Assembly: GCA_021773155.1 (NCBI GenBank)
Contig: JAJFKQ010000111.1
Coordinates: 1-33,780, forward strand
Direction of reading: 5' to 3'
DNA from: Woeseiaceae bacterium
GTDB taxonomy: Bacteria; Pseudomonadota; Gammaproteobacteria; Steroidobacterales; Woeseiaceae
Length of the DNA: 33,780 nucleotides
Below are positions 23,956-31,624 of the stretch, in pieces. Under the pieces are notes generated by a model. It was not told the origin of the DNA. It saw nothing but the letters and a program-made list of their open reading frames with translations, and searched no databases. A program made the position numbers and the translations under genes. Each line of letters opens with the position of its first letter. Within the stretch, counting starts at the first letter, position 1.

Positions 23956-24947
23956 GAGTTCTAATTACCGGCGGCACTGGTTTCATTGGCTCAAGACTTG
24001 CGATGCGGTGCATTGAGCGTGGATATGAAGTGTCTGTTGTGGGACGAGAGGATGCAAGTGATGTCGAAATCGAAACTCGACAATTGCTCGCCGATCAAGG
24101 CGTTAAAGTCATCGTCGGTTCCGTAACAGATCGTGAAAGTATGTTCGAAAGCAGCAAGAACATAAATATTGTCTTCCATCTGGCCGCAGCACAACACGAA
24201 ATGAATGTGCCAGACGAGCTTTTTCGCGCCGTAAACGTTCAGGGAACACGCAATATGCTCGAAGCGAGCCTGGCGGCCGGGGTCGAGCGCTTCGTCCACG
24301 GCAGTTCCATCGGTGTGTATGACCGTGATGTTGCCAGTGTTGTAGATGAGTCCACACCGCTTCGACCCGACAACATATACGGTGTAACGAAAGCTGAGGG
24401 TGAAGAAACTGTTCGAGGATTCTTTGATAAACTGGCTTGCACGATCATCCGAATATCTGAAACATATGGCCCAGGGGACCGGCGCCTGCTCAAACTGTTC
24501 CGCGGCGTTGATAAGGGTGTTTTCTTTGTTATCGGAAATGGAAAAAACATTCATCAACTCATTTACGTCGATGACCTCGTTGACGGCTTGTTACTGGCTG
24601 CAAAACACCCGGCGGCAACCAGTGAGACGTTTGTTCTCGCCGGCGAAGAGCGATTAACAACGAATGACATGGTTGGAGCTGTTGCCGAGGCTGTCGGTGC
24701 GCAACAGAAAAAGTGGCGTGCGCCCCTCTGGCCTTTCATGTCGCTCGCCAAAGTGCTCGAAGCCACGCTGCGGCCACTTGGGATTCAGCCACCCTTGCAT
24801 TCCAGAAGGATGGACTTTTTTACGAAGAGCTTTCGGATTTCGACAGCGAAAGCAAACAATATCCTGGGTTTTCAGGCGCCAACCAGTTTTGCTGAGGGGA
24901 CACGAAGCACTGCCAGGTGGTATCAGGATAACGGACTGCTGCAATGA
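23952..24947 (+). CDS. NAD-dependent epimerase/dehydratase (extended SDR)
   Basis: A 331-residue SDR beginning MRVLITGGTGFIGSRL with the extended-SDR cofactor motif. The catalytic Y-x3-K is in NIYGVTKAEGE, and SETYGPGDRRLLKLF matches nucleotide-sugar or sterol-type SDRs. The ATG at 23952 overlaps the GlpD stop (ATGA) and decides the start over an earlier frame opening at 23907. Its own stop overlaps the GT4 start the same way. The three genes thus form a tightly coupled unit, probably making and adding one unusual sugar or polyol. The substrate is unknown. Confidence 0.87.
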   Translation: MRVLITGGTGFIGSRLAMRCIERGYEVSVVGREDASDVEIETRQLLADQGVKVIVGSVTDRESMFESSKNINIVFHLAAAQHEMNVPDELFRAVNVQGTRNMLEASLAAGVERFVHGSSIGVYDRDVASVVDESTPLRPDNIYGVTKAEGEETVRGFFDKLACTIIRISETYGPGDRRLLKLFRGVDKGVFFVIGNGKNIHQLIYVDDLVDGLLLAAKHPAATSETFVLAGEERLTTNDMVGAVAEAVGAQQKKWRAPLWPFMSLAKVLEATLRPLGIQPPLHSRRMDFFTKSFRISTAKANNILGFQAPTSFAEGTRSTARWYQDNGLLQ

Positions 24948-26098
24948 AAATTCTAATGGTCAATTATGAGTACCCTCCCCTCGGCGGCGGCGGCGGAATC
25001 GCCATGATGGAGATCGCCCAGGAACTGGCGCGTCGTCACGAAGTCCATGTATTGACCTCCGGGCGTGCGGGACTGGAGGCCATCGAGCACCACCATAGCC
25101 TGGATCTCACGGTGCATCGGGTCCATGTTTTCGGAAGATCGGACCGAGCGACTGCTTCTTTTATGTCGATGGCGGCATTCCTGCCGGCGGGCATTCGGCG
25201 TGGCAACCAATTGATGGCAGAGCACGATTTCGATGTGGTCAATACCTGGTTCGCGATTCCCAGTGGCATAACGGGCGCCGCCATCGCCAGAAAGAATAAT
25301 GTACCGCACGTTTTGACGATTATCGGGGGCGACATATACGATCCTTCGAAGTGGTACTCACCTCATCAGTTTTTTCCTGCTGGCCTGGCGGTAAAGCGAG
25401 TTCTGCGGCAAGCGAACTCGCATGTCGCAATATCAACAGATATTGCCCAGCGCGCTCGAGACTATTTCGGTTTTGATCGCCCAATTGAGGTGATTCCGCT
25501 CGGCATTGCTGAGCCGAAATTCAAATTGGCCGATCGAAAAAGTCTGGGGATGGATCACGCAAAGAAATACATCGTCGCGGTCGGTCGTCTCGTCCGCCGT
25601 AAGGACTACCCAACACTCTTCAAAGCAGTCCGGGACCTGGACCGGGAAGACGTCGATTTAATACTATTAGGCGACGGGCCGGAACGGCAGAATCTTGTAA
25701 CCCTGGCAGAAAGTCTTGGCATAGGTGATAGGGTCCATTTGAAAGGATTCGTTTCCAACGAATTGAAATTCCAAACACTTTCCAACTGCGACATATTCAC
25801 ACTGATTTCACTGCATGAAGGATTTGGCGTCGTATACCTCGAGGCCATGCGTTGTGGCCTGCCTGTGATCGCGGCCAACGAGGGGGGACAAATCGATCTC
25901 CTGCAAGACGGCGAAACCGGCCGACTCGTACCAATTGGTGACCAGGACGCGATTGCGAACAGCCTGCGTGAACTACTCGATGATGATCAGTTTGCAAGCC
26001 GGGTCGGCGACTACAATAAGCAGAGATTCCAGGACTTCTCCGTGGCCAATCTTGCGCGACGATATGAGGATGCTTTCGACGCCTGTCGGGCGAAGTAA
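24944..26098 (+). CDS. GT4-family glycosyltransferase
   Basis: A 384-residue GT-B glycosyltransferase. The N-terminal glycine-rich loop is YEYPPLGGGGGIAMMEIA. The C-terminal GT4 domain shows VAVGRLVRRKDYPTLFKAV, LLGDGPERQNL and the E-x7-E region LHEGFGVVYLEAM. It would add one sugar to the growing lipid-linked repeat unit at the cytoplasmic face. It is coupled by ATGA to the SDR upstream and ends 17 bases before the convergent SGNH hydrolase stop. Confidence 0.92.
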   Translation: MKILMVNYEYPPLGGGGGIAMMEIAQELARRHEVHVLTSGRAGLEAIEHHHSLDLTVHRVHVFGRSDRATASFMSMAAFLPAGIRRGNQLMAEHDFDVVNTWFAIPSGITGAAIARKNNVPHVLTIIGGDIYDPSKWYSPHQFFPAGLAVKRVLRQANSHVAISTDIAQRARDYFGFDRPIEVIPLGIAEPKFKLADRKSLGMDHAKKYIVAVGRLVRRKDYPTLFKAVRDLDREDVDLILLGDGPERQNLVTLAESLGIGDRVHLKGFVSNELKFQTLSNCDIFTLISLHEGFGVVYLEAMRCGLPVIAANEGGQIDLLQDGETGRLVPIGDQDAIANSLRELLDDDQFASRVGDYNKQRFQDFSVANLARRYEDAFDACRAK

Positions 26099-26115
26099 AT
26101 CACATCATTCGTATG

Positions 26116-27147
26116 CTACTGCTCGACGGTCAGATTCTCCGGGGGCGCCGGGGCGATTGTGTCGGCTGGCGCGCCGGGATTGGCCAGGAACCATTCTTTC
26201 GCCGTCGCGTCCGTTTTGAAAAAGTCGAGCAGCATTGACGCGACCTTTCGCATGCCGGCGTCAGACGGGTGAGTACCATCGTCGGCTCGCAGATCACTGC
26301 AATTCCAGACTAGTCCGTCGCTGCGTGGGGTTAGGCCGTCCGCCCAGAGATACGGACCCCAGGATAGCCACGGTGTATTGACGGTTCCGTTCGCCGGATC
26401 GAAGTTCAGCGCTGCATTACCACTCAGTTGCTTTTCGATAGCCTGTTTCACAACAAATCCGGATTCATAGGCGTAAGGTTCTGGATTGAGTGAAGACGTT
26501 GCATAGCCAGCGTAAATACGGCTGGACAAGTAGGCGAGCTTTAGATTCGGAAACTTGTCGTGCAGAACGTTCAGCACAGCTTCAGCATTCTCCTGCAAGT
26601 CAGCCCGATAGCTATCAGGAGTTTGCCCGCTTGCTGAATTGGCCAATTTTGCCCAGACAACGACAACCTGACTCGCACTGACGTTTTGCTGCGATAATTT
26701 TTGCATAGCTTCAGACCAGACAGCATTGGACGCATTGGACCAGTCAATCGCCGTCGCGCCGCCCTGAGCGCCATTGACGATGACCAGATCAGGATCTTTG
26801 GCAGGATCTGCGTTCGCATCCGGCAGGAAAACGTCAAACTCCTGATTCGCGTTCGACATGCCGATGGACAGCAAAACGTATTTACCGTTTGGGTCAGGGC
26901 TGCCGTTCCCACTCATGGGCGCAATTGAACGAGCGATCGTCAATCCGGCTGATTCGTGATTTCCCGGACGCACGTTTGATCCGCCGGGATACAATCCTCC
27001 CTGAAAACCCAGGTACGAGCCGGTGCCCAGATCGTTTATAGGAGTAAAACCAACAGAAGTCTTGCTGCAATCCGCGCCGAAAGCAACCGGTGAAATTGCG
27101 ATTACGCCAACGATAATGCCCTTTGATATCAATTCGATTAATTTCAT
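26116..27147 (-). CDS. Secreted SGNH/GDSL-like hydrolase with a truncated FN3-like tail
   Basis: A 343-residue exported protein with a signal peptide cleaved near VAFGADC. The SGNH pattern is visible as IGMSN (block I, Ser98), NGAQGGAT (block II-like Gly region) and DDGTHPSDAG with Asp290 and His293 (block V). Such enzymes often deacetylate polysaccharides. The last 15 residues, DTIAPAPPENLTVEQ, look like the opening strand of a fibronectin III domain that then stops, so the C-terminus may have been lost. The ATG at 27147 is preferred, with a TTG at 27153 as the alternative. It lies 17 bases after the lipoprotein stop on the same strand. Confidence 0.7.
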   Translation of the reverse strand: MKLIELISKGIIVGVIAISPVAFGADCSKTSVGFTPINDLGTGSYLGFQGGLYPGGSNVRPGNHESAGLTIARSIAPMSGNGSPDPNGKYVLLSIGMSNANQEFDVFLPDANADPAKDPDLVIVNGAQGGATAIDWSNASNAVWSEAMQKLSQQNVSASQVVVVWAKLANSASGQTPDSYRADLQENAEAVLNVLHDKFPNLKLAYLSSRIYAGYATSSLNPEPYAYESGFVVKQAIEKQLSGNAALNFDPANGTVNTPWLSWGPYLWADGLTPRSDGLVWNCSDLRADDGTHPSDAGMRKVASMLLDFFKTDATAKEWFLANPGAPADTIAPAPPENLTVEQ

Positions 27148-27164
27148 ATTCAATTACAACCCGT

Positions 27165-27815
27165 TTATTGGACGGCTCCGCTGGCCTCATTGGAGGCCTT
27201 ACTTTCGTTACTCGATGTGTCCACTGCCGAAATAATGAAAAAATAATTTCCAGAAACGAGGCCGTCTATCACATAGCGCGAAAGGCTCGGATTATTGACT
27301 TCCAGAACATTGGGGTGACTTCCTGACTGAGTCCCCCAGTGAATACGGTAGCCGGCCAGATCATTCAATGAAGATCCATCGGCACTCTCGGTCGGTGGCG
27401 ACCAGGTGATAGAAAGGGATCCGCTCCCCGTCGGCACGACCTCAATGTCGAACGCCGGCAGCTCGACACTATCCTGCCCGTCGCTGACGCTGATCAGGAT
27501 GTTTGCATAGGTCCCAAGATGCTGCACCGACGGAGTACCGGATAACGCCCCCGAAGTGGCGTCGAACGATGCCCATGAAGGCATGTTGGTTATCGTGAAC
27601 GTCAACACGTCGCCGTTTGGGTCACTGCTCGTCGGTGTAAAACTGTATTGCCAATCCTGCACCGCACTAGCCGGCGGCGCACCGGACACGCTCGGTGGCT
27701 GATTCACCGTCGGCGAGCTCAATTGTGGGCTATCAGACGACGAGCATGCGGACGCAGCCAGCGCCATGGCCAACAATACCAGGTAAAGGGGAGATCTTTG
27801 AATCGTCATAATCAT
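27165..27815 (-). CDS. Lipoprotein with a cadherin-like (He_PIG) domain and an FN3 domain
   Basis: A 216-residue exported lipoprotein. The lipobox is LAASAC at about residue 24, followed by a Ser-rich linker. Residues 38-125 form a putative-Ig/He_PIG domain (YSFTPTSSDPNGDVLTFTI, GTPS, VSDGQD). Residues 130-216 form a full FN3 domain (ITWSPPTESADGSS, AGYRIHWG, ISAVDTSSNES). Ser follows the lipid Cys, which suggests outer-membrane sorting. There is no catalytic domain, so a binding or scaffold role for the co-transcribed SGNH hydrolase is plausible. The start is ATG 27815 or ATG 27809. Confidence 0.78.
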   Translation of the reverse strand: MIMTIQRSPLYLVLLAMALAASACSSSDSPQLSSPTVNQPPSVSGAPPASAVQDWQYSFTPTSSDPNGDVLTFTITNMPSWASFDATSGALSGTPSVQHLGTYANILISVSDGQDSVELPAFDIEVVPTGSGSLSITWSPPTESADGSSLNDLAGYRIHWGTQSGSHPNVLEVNNPSLSRYVIDGLVSGNYFFIISAVDTSSNESKASNEASGAVQ

Positions 27816-28475
27816 TACAGCCCAGTCGAGCCTTGCGGCCTAAATCACGGCCTGCTCTCAGGTGGTTTCAGTTGTATCGGAAAGCGGCCGGTATCGGGCG
27901 CTGTGACGAGCAGTTCCGCAAATCCTCTGCGGCGAGACTCGTTGCAAAATCCAGAGCTAATAATTATGCCCGGCGGAAAATTCAGTTTGCAAGGAACCCT
28001 GTTCCAACATGCAATTTGCGGTGTATTCATCGCCGGCAACTACCTGAGAACATGATGATTTTTGAGAATCGGAAATAAGTCCTTGCACGTCAATTGTAGC
28101 CACAACTGCGCTTTTGCACTGTCGCCGATTTGCGACGATGGTCAGCGCGACAATGCGACAGATGCCATGCTGTACTGGACACGAGAGGTCGTAAAATACC
28201 CATGCTAATTCTGCAATATGTAAAGTCCTCCGCACAGTTTCGACGCAATGATTTAGAATTAGTTCAAATAAAAAGTTCGAACATAAATGTAGCGGCCATT
28301 GCATGCCTGTTCAGAATGTTCAAAGTTGAAGTAGTATGCTTGAAATGGCTTAGCTAAATGAGCTACGCGGCGCCTCTCCGAATTCCAAATACAAGACGAA
28401 AAACGACCGGGGATCAACCAGCGGCGGTGTGGCTCGCGTGCCAGATGTATTCATCGACTTATTAAGGGGAATGGC
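27816..28475. other. Divergent non-coding region of 660 bp
   Basis: This gap lies between the lipoprotein (-) and the first FG-GAP protein (+). Reading frames here are short and lack ribosome sites. The part from about 28190 to 28350 is AT-rich and includes the palindrome GTTCGAAC (28275-28282). I looked for a cyclic-di-GMP riboswitch on both strands and did not find its conserved core. The region must hold promoters for both flanking genes and may hold a longer leader or a small RNA, but I cannot identify one. Confidence 0.5.
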
Positions 28476-28496
28476 GTGAACGATAAAGGGGAACCG

Positions 28497-31454
28497 ATGC
28501 AGACGGTCAAAATACTGAGAACAAGAATTCTGTCGCTGGTCTCCATGGGCCTGTTAGCGATATCGTCGACTGCAATTGCGCAAAGCGTGTGCAATGACAT
28601 GCAATTTACCGATGTCACCGCGAGCTCGGGAATAACTCACGAATTTGTGTGGCCACCGACCAATAACGCGTCCACGGTCGGCGGTGCGACCGCCGTCGAC
28701 GTCAATGGCGATGGTTGGCTCGACCTTTATGCGGGACAAGGGGACGGCGGACCAAACCTGCTCTATATCAACGATCAGAACGGCGGTTTCACGGAGGAAG
28801 CAGCGGCCAGAGGCGCGCAGCTATCGGGCCTCTATACGACAGGCGCGTCAGCAGCGGACTTCGACAACGATGGCGACATCGACATCGGCGTATCCCATTA
28901 CTATTCCTCACCGACCGTACTTGTAAATGACGGCAACGGATTTTTTACGGAGAAGACGCTTCTGTGGCCCAACCAGCGGACCTTTAGCTCGGCCTGGGGC
29001 GACGTGGACAATGACGGCTTGCTTGAACTGGCCATGGGCCAATGGATGTCCCGGAATGAAACCGGGCCGCAAGGCTTCTACCTGTACAAGAACAACGGCG
29101 GCGGCAACCTGGACCAGTATGAGTTTCGAACAAATCCCCAGGACGACCATCACGTATTTGCGCCTCGTTTTGCGGATTTAGACGGCGACCGACTCTCAGA
29201 CATACACCTGGTAGCCGACTACGGCGCCTCCCGAGTCTTCATGAATGTTGGCGGCGGCATGTTTACCGAGTCGGCCGGGTTCGGTGGGCAGAATGACATG
29301 GGCCACGCAATCGGCGACTACGACAAAGACGGCGATCTCGACATATTTACCACCGACATTGAAACAAATGCGGGCAACACGCTTTGGAATAATGATGGTT
29401 TGGGTAACTTTACCAACGTATCCACAGCAGCGGGGATCACCGCCGGTGGCTGGGCCTGGGCTGGCACGTTTGGCGATCTTGACCTCGACGGTGATCTCGA
29501 TATCTACCATGTCAATGGCTTCGTCGGGGACGGTGACATCTGGAAGGATAATCCTAACCCTCTGTTTATGAACAATGATGACGGTACGTTTACCGACGTA
29601 TCGGTATGTTCCGGCGCAGACATCGCGTTAGGCAGCCAGGGCCGTGGCATGCACATGTGGGACTACGACAACGACGGCGATCTCGATATTTTTGTTGTCA
29701 ACAATCGATATATGGAAACGGGCAAGGCCGGCTCAAACGGAATTCCGGTCTTGCTTCGAAACGATACTCCGGCAAATGGCAAGCACTGGCTCAAAGTCAT
29801 ACTTGACGGTACGCCACCGATGCATCGCGATGGCATCGGCTCACGCGTCTATGTGAAAACCGGTAGCACGACGCAAATGCATGAGATGCACGCCTCGACC
29901 AACTTCCTGTCACAGGACGCGGGTCACATAGCCCATTTCGGTCTCAATACGACGAGTGTTGCCGACGAAGTGAAAGCGGAATGGGTAACGGGTGATGCAA
30001 CCGTTCTAGCTGGCGTTTCCGGCGATCAACAGATATCCATACCGAGCCCGACGGCAACTGTTTCTACGCGGACTCCTGCGACAGGGCAAAACGTCACGGC
30101 AACGTCCAACGAATCGTCGCCTGTCGAGTGGGAGATCGGTGGCATTACTTTCGCTGATCCGGTAACAACGTCGTTCAGCAGCGGCGGTCCGAAGGATCTG
30201 ACGCTGCTGGTGTACGACGCGACGATGACGCAGGTATTGCGCAAGGAACTGATCCGCATAGACGTTGCCGGGGTAGCTGGCGCGCCGGAGATCACGTCGC
30301 CGACGCCCGGGTCGACATTGCCATTGGGTAACGTCAGTTTTGCCTGGACCAGCAACGGTAGCAGTGTTGACGACTGGCAATTGCAGGTCGGTACCAGCGT
30401 TGGTGGCAACAGCTTGTATGACAGTGGCGTGCTAGCGTCCGCTACCACAGCCGCGGTTGTGAGTGGCCTGCCTGAAGACGGCAGCACCCTCCATGTCACG
30501 TTGCGCTGGACCGACGGCGGCACCCCCAGTGAGTCGAATTACACCTATACCGCGGCGACAGCCGGCGGTGGCGGTGGTGTACCGATGATGCTTTCACCTG
30601 CGGATGGCAGCACATTGTCGGCATCGTCTGAGACCTTCACCTGGTCGGCCGAGGGCGCCGTTGTAACCCAATGGCGGCTGGAAGTCGGTACCACTGTCGG
30701 TGCCAGAGATATATACGCCAAGAGCTGGGGCTCGACCGTCACCTCGCAATTGGTCACTGGCCTGCCGACCGATGGCAGCCTGGTTTACGTCAAGCTGAAG
30801 TGGAAGGTCAGTGGCGCCGTCGCAGAAGCCAACTACGTTTACACGGCGACAGGTGGTGGCCCACCGCCACCGCCCGTTCCGGCCATTACCGCACCGACGC
30901 CCGGGTCGACATTGCCATTGGGTGACGTCAGTTTTGCCTGGACCAGCAACGGTGCCAGTGTTGACGACTGGCAATTGCAGGTCGGTACCAGCGTTGGTGG
31001 CAACAGCTTGTATGACAGTGGCGTCCTAGCGTCCGCTACCACAGCCGCGATCGTGAGTGGTCTGCCTGAAGACGGCAGCACCCTCCACGTCACGTTGCGC
31101 TGGACCGATGGCGGCACCCCCAGTGAGTTGAATTACACCTATACCGCGGCGACAGCCGGCGGTGGCGGTGGTGTACCGATGATACTTTCACCGCTTGAAG
31201 GAACTACATTGGCGGGGTCATCTGAGACTTTCACGTGGTCAGCCGAGGGAGCCGTTGTAACCCAATGGCGTCTGGAAATAGGCACGAGCCCGGGGGCCAG
31301 AGACCTGTACGGCAAGAGCTGGGGCTCGACCGTCACGTCTCAGCTGGTCACGATTCTGCCGACTGATGGCAGTATTGTTTACGTCAAGCTGAAGTGGAAA
31401 ATTGATGGCGTTGTCGGCGAGGTCAACTATGTCTACACGGCGGCTATCCAGTAG
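28497..31454 (+). CDS. Secreted FG-GAP/VCBS propeller protein with UnbV domain and four Ig-like modules
   Basis: A 985-residue exported protein with a signal peptide ending near AIAQS. Residues 50-400 hold about seven FG-GAP/VCBS repeats with calcium-binding D-x-D-x-D-G loops (DVNGDGWLD, DFDNDGDID, DYDKDGDLD, DLDLDGDLD, DYDNDGDLD). An ASPIC/UnbV domain follows near residues 440-515 (GSRVYVKTGS, HFGLNT). From residue 596 on there are four Ig-like modules of about 95 residues in an A-B-A-B order. It is probably a surface or secreted adhesin or matrix protein. The ATG at 28497 has AAGGGGA about 5 bases upstream. A GTG at 28476 has an equally good site and would add seven residues. Confidence 0.85.
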   Translation: MQTVKILRTRILSLVSMGLLAISSTAIAQSVCNDMQFTDVTASSGITHEFVWPPTNNASTVGGATAVDVNGDGWLDLYAGQGDGGPNLLYINDQNGGFTEEAAARGAQLSGLYTTGASAADFDNDGDIDIGVSHYYSSPTVLVNDGNGFFTEKTLLWPNQRTFSSAWGDVDNDGLLELAMGQWMSRNETGPQGFYLYKNNGGGNLDQYEFRTNPQDDHHVFAPRFADLDGDRLSDIHLVADYGASRVFMNVGGGMFTESAGFGGQNDMGHAIGDYDKDGDLDIFTTDIETNAGNTLWNNDGLGNFTNVSTAAGITAGGWAWAGTFGDLDLDGDLDIYHVNGFVGDGDIWKDNPNPLFMNNDDGTFTDVSVCSGADIALGSQGRGMHMWDYDNDGDLDIFVVNNRYMETGKAGSNGIPVLLRNDTPANGKHWLKVILDGTPPMHRDGIGSRVYVKTGSTTQMHEMHASTNFLSQDAGHIAHFGLNTTSVADEVKAEWVTGDATVLAGVSGDQQISIPSPTATVSTRTPATGQNVTATSNESSPVEWEIGGITFADPVTTSFSSGGPKDLTLLVYDATMTQVLRKELIRIDVAGVAGAPEITSPTPGSTLPLGNVSFAWTSNGSSVDDWQLQVGTSVGGNSLYDSGVLASATTAAVVSGLPEDGSTLHVTLRWTDGGTPSESNYTYTAATAGGGGGVPMMLSPADGSTLSASSETFTWSAEGAVVTQWRLEVGTTVGARDIYAKSWGSTVTSQLVTGLPTDGSLVYVKLKWKVSGAVAEANYVYTATGGGPPPPPVPAITAPTPGSTLPLGDVSFAWTSNGASVDDWQLQVGTSVGGNSLYDSGVLASATTAAIVSGLPEDGSTLHVTLRWTDGGTPSELNYTYTAATAGGGGGVPMILSPLEGTTLAGSSETFTWSAEGAVVTQWRLEIGTSPGARDLYGKSWGSTVTSQLVTILPTDGSIVYVKLKWKIDGVVGEVNYVYTAAIQ
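30300..30598 (+). repeat. Near-identical direct repeat, copy 1 (module A1)
   Basis: A 299-base segment encoding the first A-type Ig-like module. It matches 30894-31192 at a fixed offset of 594 bases (198 codons). By eye I count about 11 differences, roughly 96 percent identity. The repeat stays in frame. Confidence 0.9.
30894..31192 (+). repeat. Near-identical direct repeat, copy 2 (module A2)
   Basis: Second copy of the 299-base A module within the same gene. The B modules that alternate with the A copies (from about 30599 and 31193) are clearly related to each other but more diverged at the DNA level. Confidence 0.9.
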
Positions 31455-31484
31455 GCCGAATGAGCGACATTAGAATCGTGGTAA

Positions 31485-31508
31485 GGGATGGGCGTTGACG
31501 CCCATCCC
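31485..31508 (+). terminator. Perfect 10-bp hairpin downstream of the FG-GAP gene
   Basis: GGGATGGGCG (31485-31494) and CGCCCATCCC (31499-31508) are exact complements around a TTGA loop, 31 bases after the stop codon. No T tract follows, so intrinsic termination may be inefficient. It could also stabilise the 3' end of the mRNA. Confidence 0.7.
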
Positions 31509-31624
31509 GCCCGAGTTCGTGATTGAAGACGGCCAGGACCGGACCACGAATAATCATAATTAGCACAGCGCCTTCATGGCCATTTCAACCGGTTAGAGAA
31601 GACGCTTTAATAGGGGAGCGACTC

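Noticed and set aside
27816-28000. Possible cyclic-di-GMP riboswitch upstream of the lipoprotein
   Set aside because: GC-rich short stems are present, but the conserved GEMM core sequence is absent on both strands.
28690-29700. CRISPR-like or satellite repeat array
   Set aside because: The periodic GAC/GGC-rich pattern encodes protein calcium loops of the FG-GAP repeats, with irregular spacing and in-frame variation.
30026-31336. Minus-strand frames of up to 165 codons inside the FG-GAP gene
   Set aside because: They mirror the repeated GC-rich Ig-like modules, recur at the same 594-base offset, and have no recognisable features.
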